Part shown: positions 1-6,918 of the stretch, piece by piece
Position numbering within the stretch: the stretch's first letter is position 1
Layout of the letters: every line of letters starts with the position of its first letter
Assembly: GCA_949288685.1 (NCBI GenBank)
Contig: CASELB010000162.1
Location: 1 to 8,702, forward strand
Length of the DNA stretch: 8,702 nucleotides
Reading direction: 5' to 3'
Origin: an uncultured bacterium
GTDB taxonomy: Bacteria > Cyanobacteriota > Vampirovibrionia > Gastranaerophilales > Gastranaerophilaceae
Position numbers and translations under genes: made by a program
Notes under the pieces: model-generated
What the model saw: only the letters and a program-made list of their open reading frames with translations
Database searches by the model: none
What the model was told of the DNA's origin: nothing

Positions 1-1607
1 GCAAGATATCCGCTTGTGTGCTTTGGAATAAACGGTTTCAGCCTTTTGCGTCTTTCCTCAATTGTTTCATCGTCCACAAGTAAATCCAGTGTACGTTTGT
101 TTATATCAATGCGTATTTTGTCGCCGTCTTCAATCAATGCAATTACGCCGCCTTCTGCTGCTTCCGGACAGATGTGACCTATACAAATCCCTCTTGTTCC
201 GCCTGAAAATCTGCCATCCGTGATTAAAGCTGCCGTTGTTCCAAGTCCTTTCCCGACAAGAAGAGAGGTAGGCGCAAGCATTTCTCTCATGCCCGGACCG
301 CCTTTAGGACCTTCATAGCGTATTACTATTACATCTCCCGCTTTAATTTTATCTGTTTCAAGAGCTTCCATTGCTGCTTCTTCACTGTCAAACGGGCGTG
401 CGGTTCCTTCAAATTCATAACAACTCTCATCTATCCCGGAAATCTTTGTTACACATCCGCCGGTTGCAATATTACCGTATAAAATACCCAATCCGGGTTT
501 TTGTGTAACCGGATTATTTACCGTATGGATTAAATTGGTGTCTGTCCAGACATTTTGTGTAAGTTCTTCAATGCTAAAACCGCTTACACCTGTTGTATTT
601 GTCAATTCCGGAATATTTTTGTATAGCGTTTTGAGTATAGCATTTATACCGCCTGCGTTATGTAAATCGGTCATAGTCGGAGCTGCTGACGGGTCAAGTT
701 TTACTATTTGTTTTATTTTGCCGCTTAATTCTTCAAAGTCGTTTAAATCAATGCCTATACCGCCTGCGTTTGCTATTGCGAGAATATGTAGGAAAGAGTT
801 TGTTGAACCCCCCATTGCGAGGTCGCAAATAATAGCGTTTCGTAAAGACTCTCTTGTAATAATATCAGATGGTTTAATATTATTTTCAACAAGATTAACA
901 ATCTGCATACCGCTTTCAAAAGCTATACGCCGTTTAAGAGCAGATACGGCGGATGCCGTAGCACATTGCGGAAGGCTCATTCCGATAACTTCTGTTAAAC
1001 ATGCCATAGTATTTGCAGTATAAAGCCCCTGACAGGCTCCGGCTGACGGGCAGGAATTTTCTTCCATTTCGTGTAATTCATCTTCGCTTATCATTCCTGC
1101 ACGGTATTTCCCGACCGCTTCAAACGAACCTTTTATCATAGTAAGTTTTTGGTGCTTACAAATTCCGTCAAGCATTGGTCCTGCGGTTACTATAATTGCG
1201 GGAATATTAAGCCTGAGGGCTGCAATAAGCATTCCAGGGGTGATTTTATCGCAGTTGGAAAGCAATACAAGTCCGTCAAGCTGGTGCGCTGCAGCAACTG
1301 TCTCTACGCAATCAGCAATTAAATCCCTTGACGGCAATGAGTATTGCATACCGCTGTGTCCCATAGCAATTCCGTCACACACTGCCGGAACTCCAAATAC
1401 AAAAGCCTGACCGCCTCCGGTGTGTATACCTTTTTCTATTTGTCTTTCCAAATCTCTCATTCCGACATGTCCCGGAACTAAATCAGAAAAAGAACTTGCT
1501 ATTCCGATAAACGGGCGGTCAATATTTTTTTTACTGACTCCTGCCGCATATAAAAGTCCGCGGTGCGGTGTTCTTGCTATCCCTTTTTTTATTTTATCGC
1601 TATTCAT
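1..1607 (-). CDS. ilvD: Dihydroxy-acid dehydratase, 3' end cut off by the window
   Basis: Dehydrates 2,3-dihydroxy-isovalerate and 2,3-dihydroxy-3-methylvalerate to the 2-oxo acids, the penultimate step of valine and isoleucine synthesis, using an Fe-S cluster and Mg2+ in the cytosol. The frame is open from ATG at 1607 to base 1 (535 complete codons) and ends in SGYLA, so about 17-20 C-terminal residues lie outside. Family signatures are present: NCDKITPGM (Cys119), a second cysteine block SCPSAGACQGLYTANT (Cys186 and Cys192) and LITDGRFSGGTRG (about 455-468). The first conserved loop reads VPGHVGM (residues 44-50), so it belongs to the PGH group rather than the PCN group; this group (E. coli, methanogens) lacks the first cluster cysteine. 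The start is supported by AGAGG 7-8 bases upstream. It is last in the visible leftward operon, 20 bases after nagA. Identity is very secure; cluster type is inferred. Confidence 0.96.
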   Translation of the reverse strand, partial: MNSDKIKKGIARTPHRGLLYAAGVSKKNIDRPFIGIASSFSDLVPGHVGMRDLERQIEKGIHTGGGQAFVFGVPAVCDGIAMGHSGMQYSLPSRDLIADCVETVAAAHQLDGLVLLSNCDKITPGMLIAALRLNIPAIIVTAGPMLDGICKHQKLTMIKGSFEAVGKYRAGMISEDELHEMEENSCPSAGACQGLYTANTMACLTEVIGMSLPQCATASAVSALKRRIAFESGMQIVNLVENNIKPSDIITRESLRNAIICDLAMGGSTNSFLHILAIANAGGIGIDLNDFEELSGKIKQIVKLDPSAAPTMTDLHNAGGINAILKTLYKNIPELTNTTGVSGFSIEELTQNVWTDTNLIHTVNNPVTQKPGLGILYGNIATGGCVTKISGIDESCYEFEGTARPFDSEEAAMEALETDKIKAGDVIVIRYEGPKGGPGMREMLAPTSLLVGKGLGTTAALITDGRFSGGTRGICIGHICPEAAEGGVIALIEDGDKIRIDINKRTLDLLVDDETIEERRKRLKPFIPKHTSGYL

Positions 1608-1627
1608 AGGTAATCCTCTTTAATTAT

Positions 1628-2539
1628 TTAGCCGCCATTTATTTCTAATATATCAAAATTTCTATCCCAGATAATTTCTCCTGTAAGGTCAATATTGTGA
1701 TAATTATAAACATTATTGATATATTCAGGATTAAACAGATTTATTTCGTTTAATCGTTTTATAACTTTGTCTAATAAAGTTGTGCTGCCCGCAATAGTTC
1801 CTGTAATTGATGTAGCGGTTTGACCGTTGTAAAAGATTTTTTCATCTGCAAATGTTGTTTCTTTAATATCGCTGTCTGTAATTGGCAGGGCATCGCTTAT
1901 GAGAATTATTTTGTTCTGCGGTTTAAGTTTTGTTGTTAATTTAATAATATCATCACTCAGATGTACACCGTCGCAGATTAATTCCGTATAAATATTATCA
2001 TTTAAAAGGGCTGACAATGCAGTACTGCTGCTTCTGTGTGAAATCCCCTGCATTGCATTAAAAAGGTGTGTTGCTGCGCTTACTTCCCACAAATCTCCGC
2101 CGATACAGTGTCCTGCCTGTACTTTAACACCTTTCCGGCATAGATAGGATATTAAACCTTCATCCATTTCAGGTGCTAAGGTTACTATTTTAATAAACTC
2201 GTCTTCAAACAGTTTGTAGTTTTCAACAGTTGCCGATAGAAAATGTGCCGGATTATGGATTCCTTTTTTTACTGGATTTATAAAAATACCTTCAATATGT
2301 ATACCAAGAATTTTTGCGGTGTTTTTTTTATCGCATTTTGCGGCTTTTTTTATTTCTGTAATCTGACGTTTTATATTATTTACACTGTCAGTAACCAACG
2401 TCGGAAAGTAGCCTCCAATTCCGCGCTTATACAAATTTTCCGATAAAAACACGATTTCATCTGAATTTGCTCTGCTTAAATCTATACCAAAAGCACCGTG
2501 TATATGCTGGTCAATTAGTAGTTTTGTTTTTGTATACAA
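1628..2539 (-). CDS. nagA: Shortened N-acetylglucosamine-6-phosphate deacetylase-like amidohydrolase
   Basis: Predicted to hydrolyse GlcNAc-6-phosphate to glucosamine-6-phosphate and acetate, in amino-sugar catabolism or wall recycling. The 303 residues hold the metal-dependent TIM barrel: IDQHIHG (His12, His14), GIHIEGIF (Glu83), VTLAPE, QAGHC (His143), ATHLFNAM (His158), CDGVH (His193) and LISDALP (Asp216, the catalytic Asp equivalent). These match the E. coli ligands Glu131, His195, His216 and Asp273 in order. Keeping HxH, where E. coli has Gln and Asn, suggests a two-metal site. The family is normally about 380 residues; only ten residues precede the HxH strand and the C-terminal beta segment is short and degenerate, so the small beta domain is largely missing. 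The segment between the two His ligands is also about 6 residues shorter than in E. coli. The start is TTG, with weak GCAGG 8 bases upstream; no better start exists before an in-frame stop near 2593. Family is secure; substrate less so. Confidence 0.85.
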   Translation of the reverse strand: MYTKTKLLIDQHIHGAFGIDLSRANSDEIVFLSENLYKRGIGGYFPTLVTDSVNNIKRQITEIKKAAKCDKKNTAKILGIHIEGIFINPVKKGIHNPAHFLSATVENYKLFEDEFIKIVTLAPEMDEGLISYLCRKGVKVQAGHCIGGDLWEVSAATHLFNAMQGISHRSSSTALSALLNDNIYTELICDGVHLSDDIIKLTTKLKPQNKIILISDALPITDSDIKETTFADEKIFYNGQTATSITGTIAGSTTLLDKVIKRLNEINLFNPEYINNVYNYHNIDLTGEIIWDRNFDILEINGG

Positions 2540-2573
2540 GTTAATTGCCTGCTTTCTTGATACTGCCCAGAGG

Positions 2574-4034
2574 TTATTTAAATATTTTTTTTACCTCTTC
2601 TCTGTCGTCAAAATGTATTGTTTTATCTTTCAAAATCTGATAATCTTCATGTCCTTTTCCTGCAAGAACGATTATATCATCTTTACGTGCCAGTTTTTTA
2701 GCGGCTTTAATAGCAGCTTCCCTGTCAGCCTCTACAATTACGTTTTCTGTAGATTTAAAGCCGGAAAGTATATCTGATAAAATTTGCTGCGGATCTTCAC
2801 TTCTCGGATTATCGCTTGTTAAGATAACTTTGTCTGCAAGTTCTTCCGCAATCATTCCCATCTGCGGACGTTTTGTAACATCTCTGTCTCCGCCGCAGCC
2901 AAATACGCATATAAGTTTGCCTTTAGGTGATTTAATTCCTTTTGCAGATATTAAAATGTTTTTTAATCCGTCCGGTGTATGTGCATAATCCACTATCACC
3001 ATAGGTTCTTGATGTACAATTTCAAATCTTCCCGCAACACCTTTTAACGGTTCAATTGATTTTATGGCTTTTTTTGTGTCCAATCCCATTGCGTATGCAC
3101 CGGCAATTGCTGCAAGAGTATTGTAAACGCTGAAAATGCCGTTCATGTTCAGGTGAACTTTAATGTTGTCTTTCGGAGTAATACAGTTAAAAGACACGCC
3201 TTTTGATGTGTATTTAATATCTGTTGCCATAATATCCGCTGCAGTATTAACAGCGTAGGTGTATATTGAAACAGACGGAGAAATCATATTCTTTAATTTT
3301 TCACCGTATTCATCGTCCAGATTGATTACTGCAAAGTCTCCGGTTGCAAGGTTTTCAAAAAGTTTTGCTTTTGCCATGAAATAATTATTCATTGTAATAT
3401 GGAAGTCTAAATGATCTTGAGTAAGGTTTGTAAATATTGCTCCGTTAAAGTCACAACCTTTTACGCGGTGTTGCGCAAGTGCATGAGAACTTACTTCCAT
3501 AACAACATTAGATATTTGTTTATTGTATTTTATATCCGCAAAAATTGATTGAAGTTCCGGAGCCTGCGGGGTTGTATGTCCTGTCGTGTGGTAATCATCA
3601 GCGGTTGAATACTTGTAACCGAGGGTTCCGATAAGCGCACAGTTGCCTTTCTGGTCTTCAATCATTTTTTGTAAAAGGTGTGATACAGTTGTTTTGCCGT
3701 TTGTTCCTGTAACTCCGATTAAGTTTAAGTAATTTGACGTATTACCGTTTAGTATAATTGCTAAATCAGCAAGGATTTCTTGAGTAGATTCCACAACTAT
3801 TTGAGGAATATCAGAGTTAAGGATTTTTTCAACGATACAAACAACTGCTCCGTTGTTTACCGCTTCCTGAAAAAACTCGTGCCCGTCTGTGTGTTCGCCT
3901 ACAATGCAGACAAATATATCGTTTGGGCGTGTAGTTTTGGAGTTGTAAGATACATTTTCCACATCTAAACTGTAGTCATTAACATTAACCAGCTCTTTGT
4001 ATGGTATTTGTTCTATTAAACTCCGTAATTTCAT
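2574..4034 (-). CDS. murE: UDP-MurNAc-L-Ala-D-Glu : meso-diaminopimelate ligase
   Basis: Cytoplasmic ATP-dependent ligase that adds the third amino acid to the peptidoglycan precursor UDP-MurNAc-L-Ala-D-Glu. The 486 residues show the N-terminal UDP-binding domain (about 1-100), the Mur ligase P-loop GVTGTNGKTT (107-116), the central-domain blocks TTGHTTPQAPE, VMEVSSHAL and TNLTQDHLDFH, the lysine expected to be carbamylated in YFMAKAKLF (Lys222), and a C-terminal domain with VDYAHTPD, FGCGGDRD and AGKGHED. The DNPR motif at 408-411 (SDNPRSEDP) is the known determinant for meso-diaminopimelate rather than lysine, so the wall is predicted to be DAP-type. Start ATG at 4034 has GGAGG six bases upstream. 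It lies 35 bases after the penicillin-binding protein gene, the ftsI-murE order of dcw clusters, and 34 bases before nagA. Full length, nothing missing. Confidence 0.97.
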   Translation of the reverse strand: MKLRSLIEQIPYKELVNVNDYSLDVENVSYNSKTTRPNDIFVCIVGEHTDGHEFFQEAVNNGAVVCIVEKILNSDIPQIVVESTQEILADLAIILNGNTSNYLNLIGVTGTNGKTTVSHLLQKMIEDQKGNCALIGTLGYKYSTADDYHTTGHTTPQAPELQSIFADIKYNKQISNVVMEVSSHALAQHRVKGCDFNGAIFTNLTQDHLDFHITMNNYFMAKAKLFENLATGDFAVINLDDEYGEKLKNMISPSVSIYTYAVNTAADIMATDIKYTSKGVSFNCITPKDNIKVHLNMNGIFSVYNTLAAIAGAYAMGLDTKKAIKSIEPLKGVAGRFEIVHQEPMVIVDYAHTPDGLKNILISAKGIKSPKGKLICVFGCGGDRDVTKRPQMGMIAEELADKVILTSDNPRSEDPQQILSDILSGFKSTENVIVEADREAAIKAAKKLARKDDIIVLAGKGHEDYQILKDKTIHFDDREEVKKIFK

Positions 4035-4069
4035 AACAATCCTCCAACTGTCTCTGAACTATTTTATCA

Positions 4070-5791
4070 CTACTTTTTGTCGGGTGTCAAATTAAGCATT
4101 CTTGTAACCTGGTTTGCTATTTCTCTGAAGATAGGAACAGCAACTGTATTTCCCCATATTTCGTATCCCTGTGCCGAGTCAACTATAACATAAATAAGAA
4201 TTTGCGGGTCGGTTGCCGGCAGGTAACCGAATACGGAAGTGTATAACTTATTTGTATATCCTGCACCGTTTTCTTTTGGTTTGATTGAAGTTCCGGTTTT
4301 GGCTGCGATATTGTAGTTTCCTTCTTTTAGAACCGTGTTGCCTCTGTTAATACTTTCTGTTAAAAGTTCCGTTATTGTTTTGGCGTTTTCTTCACTCATA
4401 ACACGGGTTTGCTTAATTTTTTGAGAGGCTTCTTCCGGTGAATATTTTATAACGTGCGGGGTTACCCGAACTCCTTTATTTGCCAGTGCGGACATTGCAG
4501 ACGCCATTTGTATTGCGGTTACTGATGTTCCGTAGCCGTAAGACATGGTCGCGTGGTCTGAAGAATCCCATTTGTTTGGCGGTTTTAATAACCCTACTGA
4601 TTCTCCCGGTAAATCAATCCCTGTTTTTTCTCCAAATCCGAATTTTTTTAACATGTTATAAAACTCTGTTGAAGTCATTTTTTGAGCGACAAGTACTGAA
4701 CCTACGTTGCTTGAATGCTCAAATAAATAAACCAGGTCAATTAATCCCGGACGCGGATGTTTATTATAGTCGTAGTTTTTAATTGTCCACCAGCCGACTT
4801 TTATTTTACCTGTGTCATTAATTTTTGTATATTTATTTATTTTCCCGGTTTCCATTGCGCTTGCAACAGTTATTGCCTTAAATGTGGAGCCGGGCGGAAA
4901 TACATCTGTTAGAGTCCAGTTCTTTGTTTGGAGGAAAGTCGCGTCTTTAAATTTATTGGGGTCAAAGAACGGATAAACTGCGTATGCCAGAATTTCACCG
5001 TTTTTCGGATTCATTACGATTACAGCGCCTCTGAGTGCCTTATGTTTTTTAATTGCTTTATTCAATTCTTTTTCGCAAATGTGTTGGATTGCTGTGTCAA
5101 TTGTTAATGTAACATTTTCGCCTTTTTGGGGCTTTAATGCTTCTACAGGGTTTGTATTTAAATCGTAAATAATCTTGCCTCTGGGGGTGCGCTCTACATG
5201 TACTTTGTTTTCTATATGTTCAAGTTTTTCCCCCGCTGTGTACTCAACACCTGCCGAGACATTTGCATCAGCGTTGTAATATCCGAGAACGTGTGAAGCG
5301 AGTGCACCCTGCGGATAAACCCGGACATTTTTAGGGTCCATAGGTATTTCTCTTAGTCGCAGCTTTGCTATCTGTGAGTATGTTTGGCGGTCAACTCCTT
5401 TTTTTAGTGATATTAAAGGTTCATTGCGTTTTAGTTTTTCAGTAAGGTTAAATTGTGAAATTTTTAAGATTGGTGCAAGTATTTTGGCAAGTTCTTCTTC
5501 ATCGTGAACATAATCGGCAGGGCGGGCAAATATATCGTAATAAATAGTATCTCCGGCAAGTTTAATACCGTTCCTGTCATAAATGTCTCCGCGTAGTGAA
5601 AAGGTACTGCCTCTACGCTGGCTTTCAGCTTTTATACGGTATTTGCGTACATCAAGCACCTGTATGCAGAAAAGGTATACAATAAAAATAATAACTACAG
5701 CTGCAAAGAAAATTTGTAATGCTACAGTTCTTTTTTGAAAAGTTTTTATTTGTGCTTTTTCATCTCTTTCTTCGATGTTTTCTTTTCGCAT
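4070..5791 (-). CDS. ftsI: Class B penicillin-binding protein, FtsI/SpoVD type
   Basis: Monofunctional transpeptidase that cross-links peptidoglycan, probably septal. From ATG at 5791 it has 573 residues: a short charged cytoplasmic tail, one membrane anchor at about 22-45 (rich in I, V, F), the class B dimerisation region with RGDIYDRNG (about 67-75), then the transpeptidase domain with SxxK in PPGSTFK (Ser302, Lys305), SxN in EHSSN (360-362) and KTGTS (498-502). There is no C-terminal PASTA domain. The frame is open to 5860, but this start is chosen because GGAAGAGG lies 8 bases ahead of it while upstream ATGs (5809, 5860) have no ribosome site, and a predicted transcript start falls near 5808. 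Being just ahead of murE favours ftsI over an elongation PBP2 (mrdA), but sequence alone does not settle that. First gene of the leftward operon. Confidence 0.9.
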   Translation of the reverse strand: MRKENIEERDEKAQIKTFQKRTVALQIFFAAVVIIFIVYLFCIQVLDVRKYRIKAESQRRGSTFSLRGDIYDRNGIKLAGDTIYYDIFARPADYVHDEEELAKILAPILKISQFNLTEKLKRNEPLISLKKGVDRQTYSQIAKLRLREIPMDPKNVRVYPQGALASHVLGYYNADANVSAGVEYTAGEKLEHIENKVHVERTPRGKIIYDLNTNPVEALKPQKGENVTLTIDTAIQHICEKELNKAIKKHKALRGAVIVMNPKNGEILAYAVYPFFDPNKFKDATFLQTKNWTLTDVFPPGSTFKAITVASAMETGKINKYTKINDTGKIKVGWWTIKNYDYNKHPRPGLIDLVYLFEHSSNVGSVLVAQKMTSTEFYNMLKKFGFGEKTGIDLPGESVGLLKPPNKWDSSDHATMSYGYGTSVTAIQMASAMSALANKGVRVTPHVIKYSPEEASQKIKQTRVMSEENAKTITELLTESINRGNTVLKEGNYNIAAKTGTSIKPKENGAGYTNKLYTSVFGYLPATDPQILIYVIVDSAQGYEIWGNTVAVPIFREIANQVTRMLNLTPDKK

Positions 5792-5807
5792 AGTTATAAC
5801 CTCTTCC
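5791..5807 (-). promoter_or_regulatory. Ribosome binding site deciding the ftsI start
   Basis: On the minus strand GGAAGAGG (5807-5800) precedes ATG at 5791 by 8 bases. The two longer in-frame starts, ATG at 5809 and ATG at 5860, have no purine-rich site ahead of them, so the protein is taken to begin MRKENIEE. Confidence 0.7.
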
Positions 5808-5814
5808 ATAATTG

Positions 5815-5843
5815 ATAATATCATAATAAAAAACACATTTACA
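5815..5843 (-). promoter_or_regulatory. Candidate promoter of the ftsI-murE-nagA-ilvD operon
   Basis: Reading the minus strand, an extended -10 element TGA-TATTAT (hexamer 5820-5815, TG at 5823-5822) matches TATAAT at five of six positions. Seventeen bases upstream is a weak -35, TGTAAA (5843-5838), with three of six matches; the TGn extension could compensate. Transcription would begin near 5808, giving a leader of about 17 bases that keeps the GGAAGAGG ribosome site. Prediction by eye only. Confidence 0.45.
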
Positions 5844-5848
5844 GTATT

Positions 5849-5869
5849 AAAAAAAATCATCTTTTTATG
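5849..5869 (+). promoter_or_regulatory. A-tract/T-tract, possible UP element of the atp promoter
   Basis: Eight A residues (5849-5856), a TC-AT link and a T5 run occupy about -60 to -40 relative to the predicted atp transcript start near 5909. That composition and place fit the A/T-tract UP element bound by the RNA polymerase alpha C-terminal domain. In an AT-rich genome such runs are common, so support is moderate to low. Confidence 0.35.
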
Positions 5870-5873
5870 TGAC

Positions 5874-5902
5874 TTGCTATCTGTTTAATATTGTGCTATC
5901 GT
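5874..5902 (+). promoter_or_regulatory. Candidate promoter of the atp operon
   Basis: TTGCTA (5874-5879, four of six matches to TTGACA) is followed after exactly 17 bases by TATCGT (5897-5902, four of six to TATAAT), with an extended -10 TGC just before it (5894-5896). The predicted transcript starts near 5909, leaving about 15 bases that contain the atpB ribosome site. The optimal spacing plus the TGn extension make this the best plus-strand candidate in the gap. An alternative -10, TTTAAT at 5884-5889, has no good -35. Confidence 0.5.
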
Positions 5903-5923
5903 AACAGCAGAAGGGTAAAAGAG

Positions 5924-6628
5924 ATGAGCGAACAAGGACACTGGGTAATAAGCCATGTATTTTTAGGGCATACGCTCCATTATAATATGGACACAATATT
6001 GACAATGTGGTTTGCAATGGCAATATTATTGCTGCTGGCACTTATGACTACGCGCAAATTGTCAATTTTCCCGTCAAAATTACAGCTTGTATGGGAGTCA
6101 TTTATTAACTATTTTGTAGATATTACAACCCAGAGTATGGGGGCAAAATATGCGAGAAAACACTCTCCGTTAATTTTGACACTATTTTTCTTTATTTTGA
6201 CGGCGAATTTGATAGGACAATTACCGTTAAGACTTTTACATCTCAGACAGGGCGAATTTGCCTCCCCTAATAACGATATTAATATGACAGCCGCAATGGC
6301 ACTCGTTGTATCTATATATTATATATACTACGGTGTTAAAAAGCACGGTATGAAATTCTTTTTCCACGGCTGGAGTATTAATGGAATAATGATTACGTTA
6401 ATTGATACGTTGGAATTATTTGTAAGACCTTTTTCACTTGCACTGCGGCTTTTTGCCAATATTCTTGCCGGTGAAATTATGGTCGTTACTTTTCTTTCGT
6501 TATTTGCGTATTTTGTTCCGCTGCCGTTTATGTTATTTGAGTTGTTTGTTGCATTAATCCAGGCTTTGGTATTTGCTTTATTGTCAACAACTTATATAAC
6601 AATGGCAATACAAGAAGAGGAAGAATAA
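5924..6628 (+). CDS. atpB: ATP synthase Fo subunit a
   Basis: Membrane subunit that forms the two proton half-channels against the c ring. The 234 residues start MSEQGHWVISHVFLGHTLH and show about five to six hydrophobic helices. The essential arginine is in the penultimate helix block FSLALRLFANILAGE (Arg175, the Arg210 equivalent of E. coli), and the last helix carries ALIQALVFALLSTTYI with the conserved Gln213. The protein ends in an acidic QEEEE tail. ATG at 5924 is chosen because AGAAGGG (5909-5915) lies 8 bases ahead; the frame is open to a TTG at 5891, but that would place the start upstream of the predicted transcript start. It is the first gene of the operon, with no atpI before it, and atpE follows after 35 bases. 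Confidence 0.95.
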   Translation: MSEQGHWVISHVFLGHTLHYNMDTILTMWFAMAILLLLALMTTRKLSIFPSKLQLVWESFINYFVDITTQSMGAKYARKHSPLILTLFFFILTANLIGQLPLRLLHLRQGEFASPNNDINMTAAMALVVSIYYIYYGVKKHGMKFFFHGWSINGIMITLIDTLELFVRPFSLALRLFANILAGEIMVVTFLSLFAYFVPLPFMLFELFVALIQALVFALLSTTYITMAIQEEEE

Positions 6629-6663
6629 GTTTAATTTTATAATTTGTGAAAGGAGACATTATT

Positions 6664-6903
6664 ATGGAAGAAGTAGTACAACAAGGTTTAGACGCAGCTA
6701 AATTAGGTGCCGGGCTTGCTGTATTAGGCGTATTTGGCGGCGGTATCGGTATCGGTATTGCAACAAAAGGTGTTCTTGATGCAATTGCAAGACAACCGGC
6801 TATTAAGGGTGAAGCATTTAAAAACTTCATTATCGGTGCAGGTCTTGCGGAAGCAACATCAATCTATGCTTTGTTTATAGCTTTGTTATTAATTTTCTCA
6901 TAA
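6664..6903 (+). CDS. atpE: ATP synthase Fo subunit c (ring proteolipid)
   Basis: Small hairpin protein of 79 residues that assembles into the rotating c ring. Helix 1 (about 12-40) has the glycine-rich packing motif GGGIGIGIA (25-33); the polar loop is ARQP (42-45); helix 2 carries the ion-binding carboxylate Glu63 in GAGLAEATSIYALF. The residue aligned with the Na+-ligand glutamine of sodium rings is Ile30, and the residue after the glutamate is Ala64 rather than Ser, so proton coupling is inferred. The N-terminus is MEEVVQQG; the frame reaches back to a GTG at 6646, but that codon lies just before and runs into the ribosome site AAAGGAG (6649-6655), which is 8 bases ahead of ATG 6664. The b' gene follows after 15 bases. 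Confidence 0.96.
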   Translation: MEEVVQQGLDAAKLGAGLAVLGVFGGGIGIGIATKGVLDAIARQPAIKGEAFKNFIIGAGLAEATSIYALFIALLLIFS

Positions 6904-6918
6904 TAAATAAGGTGTAAG

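Noticed and set aside
535..1023. Plus-strand open frame of 162 codons opposite ilvD
   Set aside because: It lies wholly inside the well-supported ilvD frame on the other strand, has no family motif and no ribosome site; it is a shadow frame.
4035..4069. Possible terminator between ftsI and murE
   Set aside because: No inverted repeat followed by a T run on the minus strand could be found; the genes read as one operon.
5792..5860. N-terminal extension of the penicillin-binding protein (23 more residues)
   Set aside because: No ribosome site precedes the upstream ATGs, the extra residues are hydrophobic by chance of AT-rich DNA, and the predicted promoter would lie inside the extension.
6528..6830. 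Minus-strand open frame across the atpB-atpE junction
   Set aside because: Proline/isoleucine-rich antisense of the glycine-rich c subunit, with no start context; not a gene.
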